From Apus apus (taxonomy: Eukaryota; Chordata; Aves; Apodiformes; Apodidae): 64,000 bases of DNA. Both the position numbers and the translations under genes were made by a program. A model generated the notes under the pieces. The model was not told where the DNA came from and did not search any database. It was given only the letters and a program-made list of their open reading frames with translations. Positions 10,616 through 25,430 of the stretch are shown here, one piece after another. Position 1 is the first letter of the stretch; each line of letters begins with the position of its first letter. Location of the stretch: the NCBI RefSeq assembly GCF_020740795.1, contig NC_067290.1:12506001-12570000 (forward strand), written 5' to 3'.

Positions 10616-10960
10616 CGCGTCCTGTAGCTGCCTGCTGCCCTGCTGTCCTGCTGCCCTGCTGCTGCCCTTGCCCCTGCCTGCTGCCCTGCTGCCCTGCTGC
10701 CCTGCTGCCCTGCTGCTGCCCTTGCCCCTGTCTGCTGCCCTGCTGCTGTCCTTGCCCCTGCCTGCTGCCCTGCTGCCCTGCTGCTGCCCCTGCCTGCTGC
10801 CCTGCTGCCGTCCTTGCCCCTGCCCTTGCCCCTGTCCTTGCCCCTGCCTGCTGCCCTGCTGCCCTGCTGCTGCCCTTGCCCCTGCCCCTGCCCCTGCCTG
10901 CTGCCCTGCTGCTCTGCTGCCATCCTTGCCCCTGCCCTTGCCCCTGCTGCTGTCACTATT
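10616..10960. repeat. CTGCCCTGCTGCC / CCTTGCCCCTGC minisatellite
   Basis: About 345 bases consist of imperfect tandem copies of two short modules, CTGCCCTG and CTGCCCTTGCCCCTGC, with almost no purines other than G on the plus strand. The array starts right behind the IFRD2 promoter. Open frames through it on both strands are repeat translations, not genes. Confidence 0.9.
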
Positions 10961-11499
10961 TCCACCCCTGGCCTGTTACTGTCCCTGCTTCTGCCCCCGT
11001 CCCCGCCTGCGTCTTGTTCGGAAAAATCTCATTCCCTAACTGTTTGTGAAACATTCGTCTTCATAGAGTGAAGCTGCACGAAGTCTCTTAAGCTGTATCT
11101 ACCTGTGGTTTACGTTGTCCACTGCACAGCTCTGGCTCAGCAGGCTTGGGCACAGGCCTCCAGCTCCTTGCAAGGAGGAGCAGAGCCCCACCCCAAAGGA
11201 TGAAGGCTGCCTCGACTCCCCAGATAAGGCCAGCACCCCAGGTCCTCCCCGACTGTCCTGTTTCCTGGCCTCCCAGATAAGGAGCTGTAGCAAGGCTGGC
11301 TCCAGGGACAGCCAGGGGAGGAGAAGGGGAGGATAATGATGCCCTAGAATTGCAGTGGCTTTGCAAAGTGGGCCGGGAGGGGCAGGGGTTGGTCACACTG
11401 TGCTGTACCCCAGCGCTGGAAGGGTGTGAAAGCCCCGTGTGAAAGCATATTTGAGGTGCTCCGATTTGGCTGGGACACCCCATGGGCACGGATAAAGAG

Positions 11500-12190
11500 T
11501 GACTTGTATTGTTGGAACACCTGCCCCTGCCTGTACTCCAGTATCGGCTGCTGGTCCTCTCCCTGCCCACATCCTCCCCTGCTTGTTCCTACCCTTTCTG
11601 CACACCTGCCCATAACCCGTCTCCGGCTCTGCTCCTCTTCCTGCCTGTATCTCAGCTTCTGTCTGTGTCCCTGCCCCTGCATGTATCCCTGCCCAGATCC
11701 CTGCTCCTGTCCCCATTTCTGCCCCTGTCTCTGTCCCTGCCAGTAACACTGCCTATAACCCCATCTCTGCTTGTATCCCTGTTCCTGCCCACATCATTGC
11801 TGATGTTCCTGCCCCTGCCTGCATTCCTGTTTCAGTATCTGCCCTGCTGTCAACCCAGCACTGAGGGGACACTTGTCCCTGCTCCTGCCCTAGTCCCTGT
11901 CCTGGCCTTTTCACTGCTCCTGCCTGTATCTCTGCTTCTGTCCCTGCTCCTGACCATATCCCTGCCCTTGTCCCTCTCCCTGCCACTGTCTGTCCCTATC
12001 CCTGCCACTTTTCCTGTCCCTGACCCCGACCTCACCCCACGTCTATCCCCATCCTTACCCACATCCCCGCTCCTGCTACTGCTCCATTCCTGACCCATCC
12101 CTGTCCCTTCCTGCCTTCTACTCCCTGACTCTCTCCTGCCCACTCCTCCCTTCCCGCTCCTGTTCCTACTCTATATCCCCTTTCTTTCCT
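11500..12190. repeat. Degenerate pyrimidine-rich repeat (CTGTCCCTGCC-like)
   Basis: After a 500-base break of more ordinary sequence, the strand asymmetry resumes. Units such as CCTGCCCCTGTCTCTGTCCCTGCC recur about every 12 bases with many substitutions over roughly 700 bases. It looks like an older, decayed part of the array at 10616-10960. Confidence 0.75.
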
Positions 12191-12322
12191 TCTTCGTTGC
12201 CCACGGCTCCTGCCCATCCTCGTGCTTCGAGTTTCCAGGCTTGAGGTTCATTCCGTTTTTTGGCTCTTCCCAGTTTCCCCGGATGGCAGGGAATCAATTG
12301 CAGGGTGGGGCATGGACAAGAC

Positions 12323-12540
12323 TGTCACGATCCGATAATCGGATACGTGGAGATTCTTTGTGATCCCACCAGGGCAAAACAAAACCAACACAATATCGGG
12401 TACACAAATTGGCTTTTATTTAGGTACAGATCAGACGGTAAGAGTTATCTCCGGATGTCTTTGCCCAGTGGCACCAATTTTGTGCCTTGTTTGTCTCACA
12501 TCCCACACTAAACTCTCCGGTTCACCTGCGGTATTCGCCA
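12323..12540 (-). mobile_element. Possible LTR fossil upstream of OASL
   Basis: Read on the minus strand, this block has an AATAAA (TTTATT near 12416 on the plus strand) followed after about 95 bases by an end of the form ...GATCGTGACA, which resembles the R-U5 part of an avian retroviral LTR. Its other end is uncertain, and no target-site duplication was recognised. It contains a perfect 15-base palindrome, ATCCGATAATCGGAT, at 12330-12344. It is a fragment only, with no coding parts. Family and age cannot be told from here. Confidence 0.35.
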
Positions 12541-12595
12541 CACCCCGAACATCACAGCGACCCTTTGCACTTTCGTTTCCAGCCGGCGAGAGGCG

Positions 12596-12623
12596 GAAAC
12601 CGAAAACGGAGCAGAAACAGAAA
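12596..12623 (+). promoter_or_regulatory. Tandem interferon-stimulated response elements
   Basis: Two perfect GAAANNGAAA cores, GAAACCGAAA at 12596-12605 and GAAACAGAAA at 12614-12623, lie 18 bases apart, start to start, about 330-360 bases upstream of the OASL start codon. This is the binding pattern for ISGF3 and IRF factors, and OAS genes are classic interferon-stimulated genes. A third, imperfectly spaced pair, TTTCGTTTC at 12571-12579, lies just upstream on the other strand. Confidence 0.75.
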
Positions 12624-12639
12624 GTCCCGTTTCCCGTCT

Positions 12640-12910
12640 CCGCCGGCGCTTAAGGCAGCGGGAGCAGCAGCGCGCTGCCCGCACCGCCCACCGGCCGGGG
12701 GGCACCAGGACCCCCGGTGATGCTGGCACCAGTCATGTCCCATTGCACCGCCGCAGTCACCGAAGCCCCTCTGCTGGGTGTCGGGGTGACGGCTGTGCCG
12801 CGCAGATGGGGAGAGGCGAAGCAGCGGCCACCTTAGCTGCCCGGCGCTGACGCCAGCGGGGCGGTGACCTGGGAAGGTTTAAAAGCTGCTGCAGGCAGGA
12901 GCAAGCCGAG
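12640..12910 (+). promoter_or_regulatory. OASL core promoter
   Basis: A CpG-rich stretch is followed by a TATA-like box TTTAAAAG at 12878-12885. A transcription start about 25-30 bases later would give a 5' UTR of only about 45 bases before the ATG at 12952. Together with the interferon-response motifs upstream this makes a complete inducible promoter. The exact start site is inferred. Confidence 0.55.
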
Positions 12911-12951
12911 AGAGAAGAGTGACCGTAACTGGCAGGATAGAAGAGGGACAG

Positions 12952-14974
12952 ATGTTATCCATGAGCATGCTATGGACGGTGGCCGCCAACAAGCTGGACA
13001 GCTGGATCATGGAGAATCTGCAGCCCAGCACGGAGTTCAGAATGCAGGTGAAGGAGACAGTGGAGCAGATCTGCACCTTCCTGAAGGAGTGCTGCTTTGA
13101 GAAAAGCATCCGTGTCCAGAAGACTGTTAAGGTGAGTGCTGCAGGGCTCAGTGGCCAGCGGGCACCCCTACTGCCACCCTTCCCTCTCTCCCACTGCCCC
13201 AGCTCCTGCCCTGCCTCAGTTCCCCCCGGAAGCTTCAGGGATGGTGTCAGGTGATGCCTGCGCCCACGGGCAGCAGTGCTGAGCGGGCAGGGTGTGTCAC
13301 TGCAGGGTGGCTCGGCGGGCAAGGGCACAGCCCTGAAGAACAACTCCGATGCCGACGTGGTGCTCTTCATCAACTACTTCTCCAGCTATCACGTGCAGAA
13401 GCAGGACAAGGAGAGACAGTATATCCTGCAATTGATTGAGCAAGGGCTGCGTATCTCCAGGGAGAGACTGAACTTCACTGTCAGCATCAGTGAACCCCGA
13501 TACAAGGGTCCCAACAATGCACCACGCTCCCTCAGCCTCACTCTCTGCTCCAAGAGGAACTCGGAGTCCATTGAAGTGGACATTCTTCCTGCCTATGATG
13601 CCTTGGGTAAGGGCTGTGGGCTGGTGTGGGGCTGGGGTGTCAGCACTGAGGTGACTCTCACCTTCTTTCTCACCCCACAGGGAACGTGCAAGGGGATGAC
13701 CGTCCAGACCCAAATGTGTTTGTGGGGCTCCTGGACATTGGCAGCAGCCCTGGGGAGTTCTCTCCCTGCTTCACTGAACTGCAGAAGAAGTTTGTGAAGC
13801 GTTGCCCTGCCAAGCTGAAGAACCTTGTGCGCCTGGTCAAGCATTGGTATAAGAAGGTGAGGGGCTGCCTGGCTTCCCTGGCACTCACCAGGCAACCCAC
13901 TCGGCCAGCTCTCACCCCATTTTCTCCCCAGATGGTGAAGCCACAGTACCCCAACGAAGACCTGCCCCCCAAGTATGCCTTGGAGCTGCTGACCATCTAC
14001 GCCTGGGAGGAGGGCATGCGCTCGAGCGACAGCTTTGTCACAGCTGAGGGTTTCCGTACGGTGCTGGAGCTGCTGCGCCGGCACCAGGAGATCTGCATCT
14101 ACTGGGAGAAGTTCTATTCGCTCAAAGACAACCGGACCGGTGACCACGTGAAGAGACTGCTAGGCAGTCCCCGGTGAGGACCGTGCCCGGTGAGACCTGT
14201 GTCACCCACCCCCCAGCACTGCCTGGGGCTGACAGCAGCACCCGCTCTCTGTTTGCAGCCCCGTGATCCTGGACCCGGCCGACCCCACAGGGATTCTGGG
14301 CCAAGGCACAAGGTGGGACCTGCTGGCACAGGAAGCTGCCTCCCACTCGGCACAGCTGCCCTGCCTCAAGGACGCCCGGCCCTGGGCTGTACAGGTAAGG
14401 CTGCCTGTGCCTGCAGGCATCGCAGCCCCCACCCCCTGCCCTACCCCGCCTGCTTTGCCTACTTGCTTTTCTTTCCCTACAGCCAGCCCGGTCTGTGGAG
14501 ATTGAGGTGAGGCAGCTGACAGGCATCAGACTGAGCAAGACTGTCAGCCCGAGCATCACCATCTGGCAACTGAAGGAGGAGATCGAAAAGGTGTGGGGTA
14601 TCTCCCCACACAGGCAGCGCCTGGCATGGCAGGAGGCAGGCAGGACCACTGTTGCTCTGCAGGACAGTGAGACCCTGGCCACTCATGGCATCTTCTATAA
14701 CATCACTCTGATGCTGCTGGAAACCGAGCCCAGGGAGATGGAGATCTTTGTGAAGGGCAACCAGACCACCACCTACAGGGTGCTGCCCACCCACACAGTC
14801 CGGCAGCTGAAGGAGATGATTCACAGACAGGGTGGGCCTCCCCCTCCTCAGCAGCGCCTGCAGTACGACTCCCAGGAGTTGGAGGACCAGCACACACTGG
14901 CACATTACAGAGTTCAGCCCAGGAGCACCATCTACCTGCTCGGGAAGCTTCGGGGTGGGGGGCGCAGGCCCTAG
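12952..14974 (+). CDS. OASL: 2'-5'-oligoadenylate synthetase-like with two ubiquitin-like domains
   Basis: An interferon-induced cytosolic double-stranded RNA sensor. Six coding exons, 12952-13131, 13306-13606, 13681-13856, 13932-14173, 14259-14394 and 14483-14974, give 508 aa with consistent phases. The nucleotidyltransferase core begins with the P-loop-like GGSAGKGTAL at 61-70. The catalytic aspartates are present: D75 and D77 in SDAD, D152 in VDILPAYDAL. Thus 2-5A synthesis is probably retained, unlike human OASL. The OAS C-lobe block, LKNLVRLVKHWYKK through YALELLTIYAWEEG, is intact. The last exon alone encodes two ubiquitin-like domains (about 350-425 and 430-502). The tail reads KLRGGGRRP, like the LRGG end of ubiquitin with four extra residues. 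ATG 12952 is the first in frame; 12961 and 12967 are alternatives. The gene sits between IFRD2 and SEMA3B, away from other OAS genes. Confidence 0.93.
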
Positions 14975-15066
14975 GCATTCCCAGTTCCCTGCTTGCTCAT
15001 CTTCCTGAGCTTTGCCCCAGCTCAGACCTCTGTAACTCCCCTGTGCCCCCCCCCTGTTGCCCTAGA

Positions 15067-15072
15067 AATAAA
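15067..15072 (+). terminator. Poly(A) signal of OASL (AATAAA)
   Basis: A canonical AATAAA lies 93 bases after the OASL stop codon, followed by TGTCTTGATAGCTCCTTGTG, a GU-rich downstream element. The 3' UTR is therefore about 110 bases. Confidence 0.8.
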
Positions 15073-15089
15073 TGTCTTGATAGCTCCTT

Positions 15090-15890
15090 GTGCTGCTCAC
15101 TGGATTTGGGATGGTGCCAAGTGGCTTGGGGGGGTAGGTGGTTAAGGGGAGACCCTGGCATGAGGGGGGGCATCTCAATGCCATCAGCTGCTGCTGTGGC
15201 CAAGCGACATAGGGGTGCAGAGAAGTGGTGCTGCCTGGTGGGGCTAGGGATGCTAGCCCCATGTTGGCTGGCCCTCAGGAAAAAAACACTTCCAAAGCTG
15301 CTGTAGGCAGGAGCAGGTAGAGGATGAAACCTTCTCGGACCTGAAACCTTCTCGGGCCACTGCTCCATCACTGTCAGGCAAAGCTGGCTCTGGTCCCCTG
15401 CCCAGCCCTTGTGTCCAGCCCCATGAGGGTCTCCTGCCCACAGTCTTCCCTGGGTGACCACCACAGGGACGTTGCACCAGACCCCTTCCAGGGGCTGGGG
15501 GTGCCCTGCCTGTGGCCATGTGGGGGGCTTGAGGGTCGAGGCTGGGGCACAGCCAGTGCCATGGCACCAGGGGGGGCCTGATGTCACCCCAGGCAGTGGG
15601 ATGCGGCTGGTGCCAGTGCCACCGGGGTCCCTGGTGCTACTGCAGGCAGTAGGAGGCAGCAAATCCCCAGTTTACCTCATGTTACTGCCTTAAGCGCAAG
15701 GCTCGTGACACTGGGGAAACGCCAAGTTTCAGTTTCCATCTTCCAGAAACGAAAGCTGTAAGGGTGGGGAAAACTCACTGGCCTTGGCCATGTCCCCACA
15801 GGACCTGGCCCTCCCCAACCCACGGTGCTCACCCTCTTGGCACCGGCCAGCCCACACCAGTGCTCCCCTGGGCAAAGGCAGGACGCTGGG
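15090..15890. other. OASL-SEMA3B convergent interval
   Basis: Between the OASL poly(A) site and the SEMA3B poly(A) site there is roughly 800 bases of GC-rich sequence without recognisable coding content or repeats. Open frames of up to 221 codons on the minus strand show no family similarity. Confidence 0.4.
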
Positions 15891-15903
15891 ATGAAACCTC
15901 TGC

Positions 15904-15909
15904 TTTATT
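15904..15909 (-). terminator. Poly(A) signal of SEMA3B (AATAAA on minus strand)
   Basis: TTTATT on the plus strand reads AATAAA on the minus strand, about 520 bases after the SEMA3B stop codon. The 3' UTR in between contains an AU-rich ATATTTATTA near 16170. Confidence 0.7.
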
Positions 15910-16431
15910 GTGCTCAATTAGTACAAGCCCCTCCCCCCCACATCGCTGGTCTGCACACGGGGCACTGGGCACCCCTCCTCCTGCCCGATCCCCTCACATC
16001 CTGGCAATGCCTGTCCCACCCCTCTGGGGCCCCACTACCACCTGCAACCCCCCCAGGACCTGATGGTGGCCCTTGCTGCCCCATCCCCTCACGGTGCCAT
16101 GCCTGGGGGGGCACAGCCTGGCCCTGCTGCCCCCGATCAGGGCAGGCTTACATTCATCTGTAACAGTCGTTAATAAATATTTCGGTGACTGCAATGTCAG
16201 CAGCTGGCTGGGTCCCCCAACTGGTGCTGGAGCCAGTGACACGGGTGGCCAGCAGCCACTTGGAGGGTTGTCAACCTGGCTGCCCTCCTGGCCCTGGAGC
16301 TGCAGCCCCCCACTGCTGCCCGCGCCCAGCTCCGGTGCTGTCGGCGGGGCAGCCAAGGCCGGCGGGGGGCTCTGCCCCTGCCCGCGGCCCCGCTCCTAGG
16401 CAGAGCCCGGCACCCGGGGCCGGCCCCGGGG

Positions 16432-22595
<6,164 letters not shown>

Positions 22596-22604
22596 GGCCG
22601 GGGC
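22596..22604 (-). other. SEMA3B 5' UTR, second exon part
   Basis: Nine bases separate the SEMA3B ATG from an AG acceptor at 22605-22606 (minus strand GCCGCCAGCCAG before GCCCCGGCCATG). The first non-coding exon must therefore lie further up, with the best candidate ending at 24354. Confidence 0.5.
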
Positions 22605-24353
22605 CTGGCTGGCGGCAGGGGCAGAGAAGCGAGACCTCAGCTCGGGTTACAGCCCCCTCCCCGCAGCCCCCGAACCACGATCCTTCCTCAGTGCTGCCAA
22701 CAGGATCAGGAGAGCCCCGAGCACCAGCACAGGGCAATCCTGGCCCGGCACAAGGGGACTCCCATGCTGGGGACTGACCCGGGGATTGTGGGGAGGCATG
22801 AGCTCTGTTTTTTAAGCCCCCGTTAATCCAACCCCAAACCAAAATGCAACTGGAGGAGCCCTCCTGCTCCTGCCTTAAGGGGAAACTGAGGCAGCCCATC
22901 TAAGCAGCACCCAGCCCTCCCCACGCCTGCCCGAGCACTGCCAGCAGGAGGGCACCCGTTCCTGCCTGCAAGCACAGAGCTGTCCTGCGGGGACAGGGCA
23001 AGCACAGGGCAGTGTCAGCCAGACATGGCACCCTGAACAGGCAAGCTGACTGTTGTGGGAGTCAGGGCAACCCGTGCCTCAGTTTCCCCCACTGCCACAG
23101 ACCCTGCCATCTGCCTTCCGAACCTGTGACTGGCAGCTGGATTAGAGAGGGTCTGTCCAAGCAGGTGTCTAAATCCTCCCCAAGGAGCCCACATCAGCAT
23201 GCCCACCACCCTCAGAAGTGCCCACCAGGGGGTAAGAGAAGAGCTCCTCTGACTCGGGCACCGGCACACTCTTCCCCGGGGAGTGGGAGGCGATGGTTAT
23301 CGCGAGCCTCGCGCCAACACGCAGCTCCCTGCCTCACCCGCCGGCCAGGCCGCAGCACCCAGGCAGCTGCAGGCAGCCAGGACACGCCAGCGGCAGCGCC
23401 CTGCGCCGCGTGCGAAGCACAAGCCTGGCCACGTCTGTCAACAGCCCCCGGCACTGCCGACGGGTTTCACCGTGCTGCAGCCATCAGGGCCTCAGCGGTG
23501 ATGACCGAAGCCGCACCGTAGCACTGGGGCTCAATGTAATCGTCCCAGGTTCTGCTGCCCCACTCAGGCACAGTGCTGCATGTCACGGTGGGCGCCAGGC
23601 CATGTGTGCATGGCAGTGCCCGGCTCAGACCTGGACACTTCTGCCTGATACCCGGCACGGCCAGGGCTTGCCCTGTCTCCTGTGGGCAGAGGCAGCCCCC
23701 TGCCAGGCTGGCAGGGTGGGGAGGGGGTCCCAGGCAGGCAGTGGGCAGTGGGCAACTGCCCCGGCCGGGCACAGTGCCACAGGGCTGGGCTGCCTGCTGG
23801 CCTGGTGAGAGGATAGCCAGCACTAATTGCATTTCCAGAGGTGCCGGGACAAGAAGGGGGGACCTGCTGGGCTTTGCCAACCCACCAGCTGCCGGCCAGC
23901 AAGGGCCGTGGCAAGGACACCAGGGTCCTCCTCCCTGCGAAGCCGCTGCTGAAAGGCCAGGGCAGACCCCCCGGGCACGGATCCTCCCCCACACCCCCTC
24001 CCCGCACCGACTGCTCCGACTCGTTGCTGACACAGGACGACGTTCACAGAGGGGACGGGCAGCAGCGGCAGCACACGAGACCCCTGGTGCCAGCACTGGT
24101 AGATCCGGCCCCCGAGGCTCTCGGTGCCAACCCCTGCATGAGCCCGGTGTCAGCCCGGGCGGACCCATTTCCCCCAAGCCCCCCGGTGCCAGCCGGGACA
24201 CGGATCCCGCTGCCAGATCTCTCCGCTGCCAGCCCGGGCAGACCCCCGACGGCAGCGCAGAGGCCGCAGCCCGGGACACCTCACCCCGTCCCAGATCCGG
24301 GAGCCTCCCCGTCCCTCGCGGCTCCCGCAGCCTGCCCGACCCCCGGCACCCAC
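22605..24353 (-). other. Probable SEMA3B intron 1
   Basis: No coding sequence is seen. The stretch holds two copies of the recurring GGGGAAACTGAGGCA / TGCCTCAGTTTCCCC motif, at 22879-22894 and 23075-23089. Otherwise it is unremarkable GC-rich DNA. Confidence 0.4.
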
Positions 24354-24440
24354 CTGGGTCCCGGCTCGGCTAGTCCCGGAGCGGCTCCGCCCAACGGGAG
24401 GGAGCGGGGCGGCCCCGGAGGGGAGGGGCGGGGCGGGGGC
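24354..24440 (-). promoter_or_regulatory. Candidate SEMA3B first exon and CpG promoter
   Basis: On the minus strand a very GC-rich block with GCCCCGCCCCTCCCC boxes runs into a strong splice donor, ACCCAG then GTGGGT, at 24352-24354. This fits a non-coding SEMA3B exon 1 joined to the acceptor at 22605, with an intron of about 1.75 kb. No TATA box is present. The assignment is inferred from splice signals and base composition only. Confidence 0.5.
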
Positions 24441-24665
24441 ACACGCACACGCGCATGCACAAGCAAACACGCGTGCACACGCGTGTGGAACGGCGCACAC
24501 ACAAGCAAACAGTCGCAGGCGCGAACCCTCGGGCACCCTCGCACACACCCGTGTAGACACGGTCAAGGACTCTAGCACACTCACACGCGTGTGCAAACAC
24601 GCTCCCAAATAGACTTGTGCAAAAACACAGACACACCCACCCACACTCACACAGACTCACCGACA
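24436..24665. repeat. Alternating CA/CG-rich repeat
   Basis: About 230 bases are dominated by alternating purine-pyrimidine steps (CACACGCACACGCGCATGCA, ACACGCGTGCACACGCGTGT, CACACACCC, CACACTCACACG). Such runs can adopt Z-DNA. It lies just upstream of the candidate SEMA3B promoter. Confidence 0.8.
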
Positions 24666-25194
24666 CGCTCTCCCCCCGCGCTGCTACTCTGCCTGGCCCG
24701 CAGTGACACCCGCCACCCCCGGGCAGAGCTGAGCACACCACGCTCAGCACACTAGTGTCTCAGCACACGAGTGGATCAGCCACAACGTCCCTGAGGGAGG
24801 CAACTGCCAGCCAGGTGCTGCCTGCCTGGGCGTGAGGTGCCGGGGGCTGTGCTGGGGTGTGCTGGGCTGTGCCGGGGGGCACCGGAGGCCGTGCTGGGGG
24901 TTGGCGGGGGGCTGGTCCCACACCCTGCTCAGCTGCAGCCCAGATGTCTGGCATGGGCCCAGCCCGGAGCAAACAAAATTCTTTCGCTGCCTCCCATTTT
25001 CCAGCCTCCACTGCCAAGAATAGCAAGTGCCGAGTGGTGCCGGCAGCGGGGCCACGCGTGCCTTGGAGGGTAGGGCTTGGGTTGGGGAGGGGATATGAGA
25101 TGCCTTGGGGGCCACCCCCTACCTTGTACCCTCTGCAACCTTGGCTGTGCCTACCTGTGGGTGCCGGAGTCCAGGAAGGCAAGTCCAGTGTGAG

Positions 25195-25430
25195 TGGGGA
25201 GGTGGGGGGTGCAGGCGGCGGGTGCAGACAGGTGGAGGGTGAGTGTGGAGGCAGGGGGTACAGGCAGGCAGCAGGTGCCAGCAGGCAGGGGGTGCAGGCG
25301 GGCTGGCAGTGAGTGCAGGCAGGCCAGCAGCAGGTGCAGGCAGGCTGGCAGTGGGTGCAGGCAGGTCAGGTGCAGTCACAGATGGGCAGCTGACCTAGGC
25401 AGGCCGTAGGTTCAGCAGGCAGTGGGAGCC
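25195..25430 (+). repeat. GCAGGCAGGCTGGCAGTGGGTGCAG minisatellite
   Basis: Imperfect tandem units of about 18-26 bases built from GGTGCAGGCAGG and CTGGCAGTG repeat about ten times. The array encodes nothing recognisable. Confidence 0.8.

Noticed and set aside
10015-10965. 316-codon minus-strand open frame with repeated Ala-Gly-Gln motifs
   Set aside because: It is the translation of the CTGCCC minisatellite running into the IFRD2 promoter and first exons. The repeat keeps every frame open.
9321-11039. 572-codon plus-strand open frame rich in Pro, Leu, Cys and Ala
   Set aside because: It runs antisense over IFRD2 exons and then through the same minisatellite; no family resemblance or splice logic.
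12919-12951. GTG-initiated extension of OASL
   Set aside because: Vertebrate initiation at GTG is rare; in-frame ATGs at 12952, 12961 and 12967 are available close to the expected N-terminus.
16160-16185. TAATAAATATT on the plus strand as a poly(A) signal
   Set aside because: It lies in the SEMA3B 3' UTR on the opposite strand, over 1 kb beyond OASL's own AATAAA.
25195-25430. Regular repeats that might suggest a CRISPR array
   Set aside because: Units are adjacent and diverged, without unique spacers, and the genome is clearly a vertebrate's.
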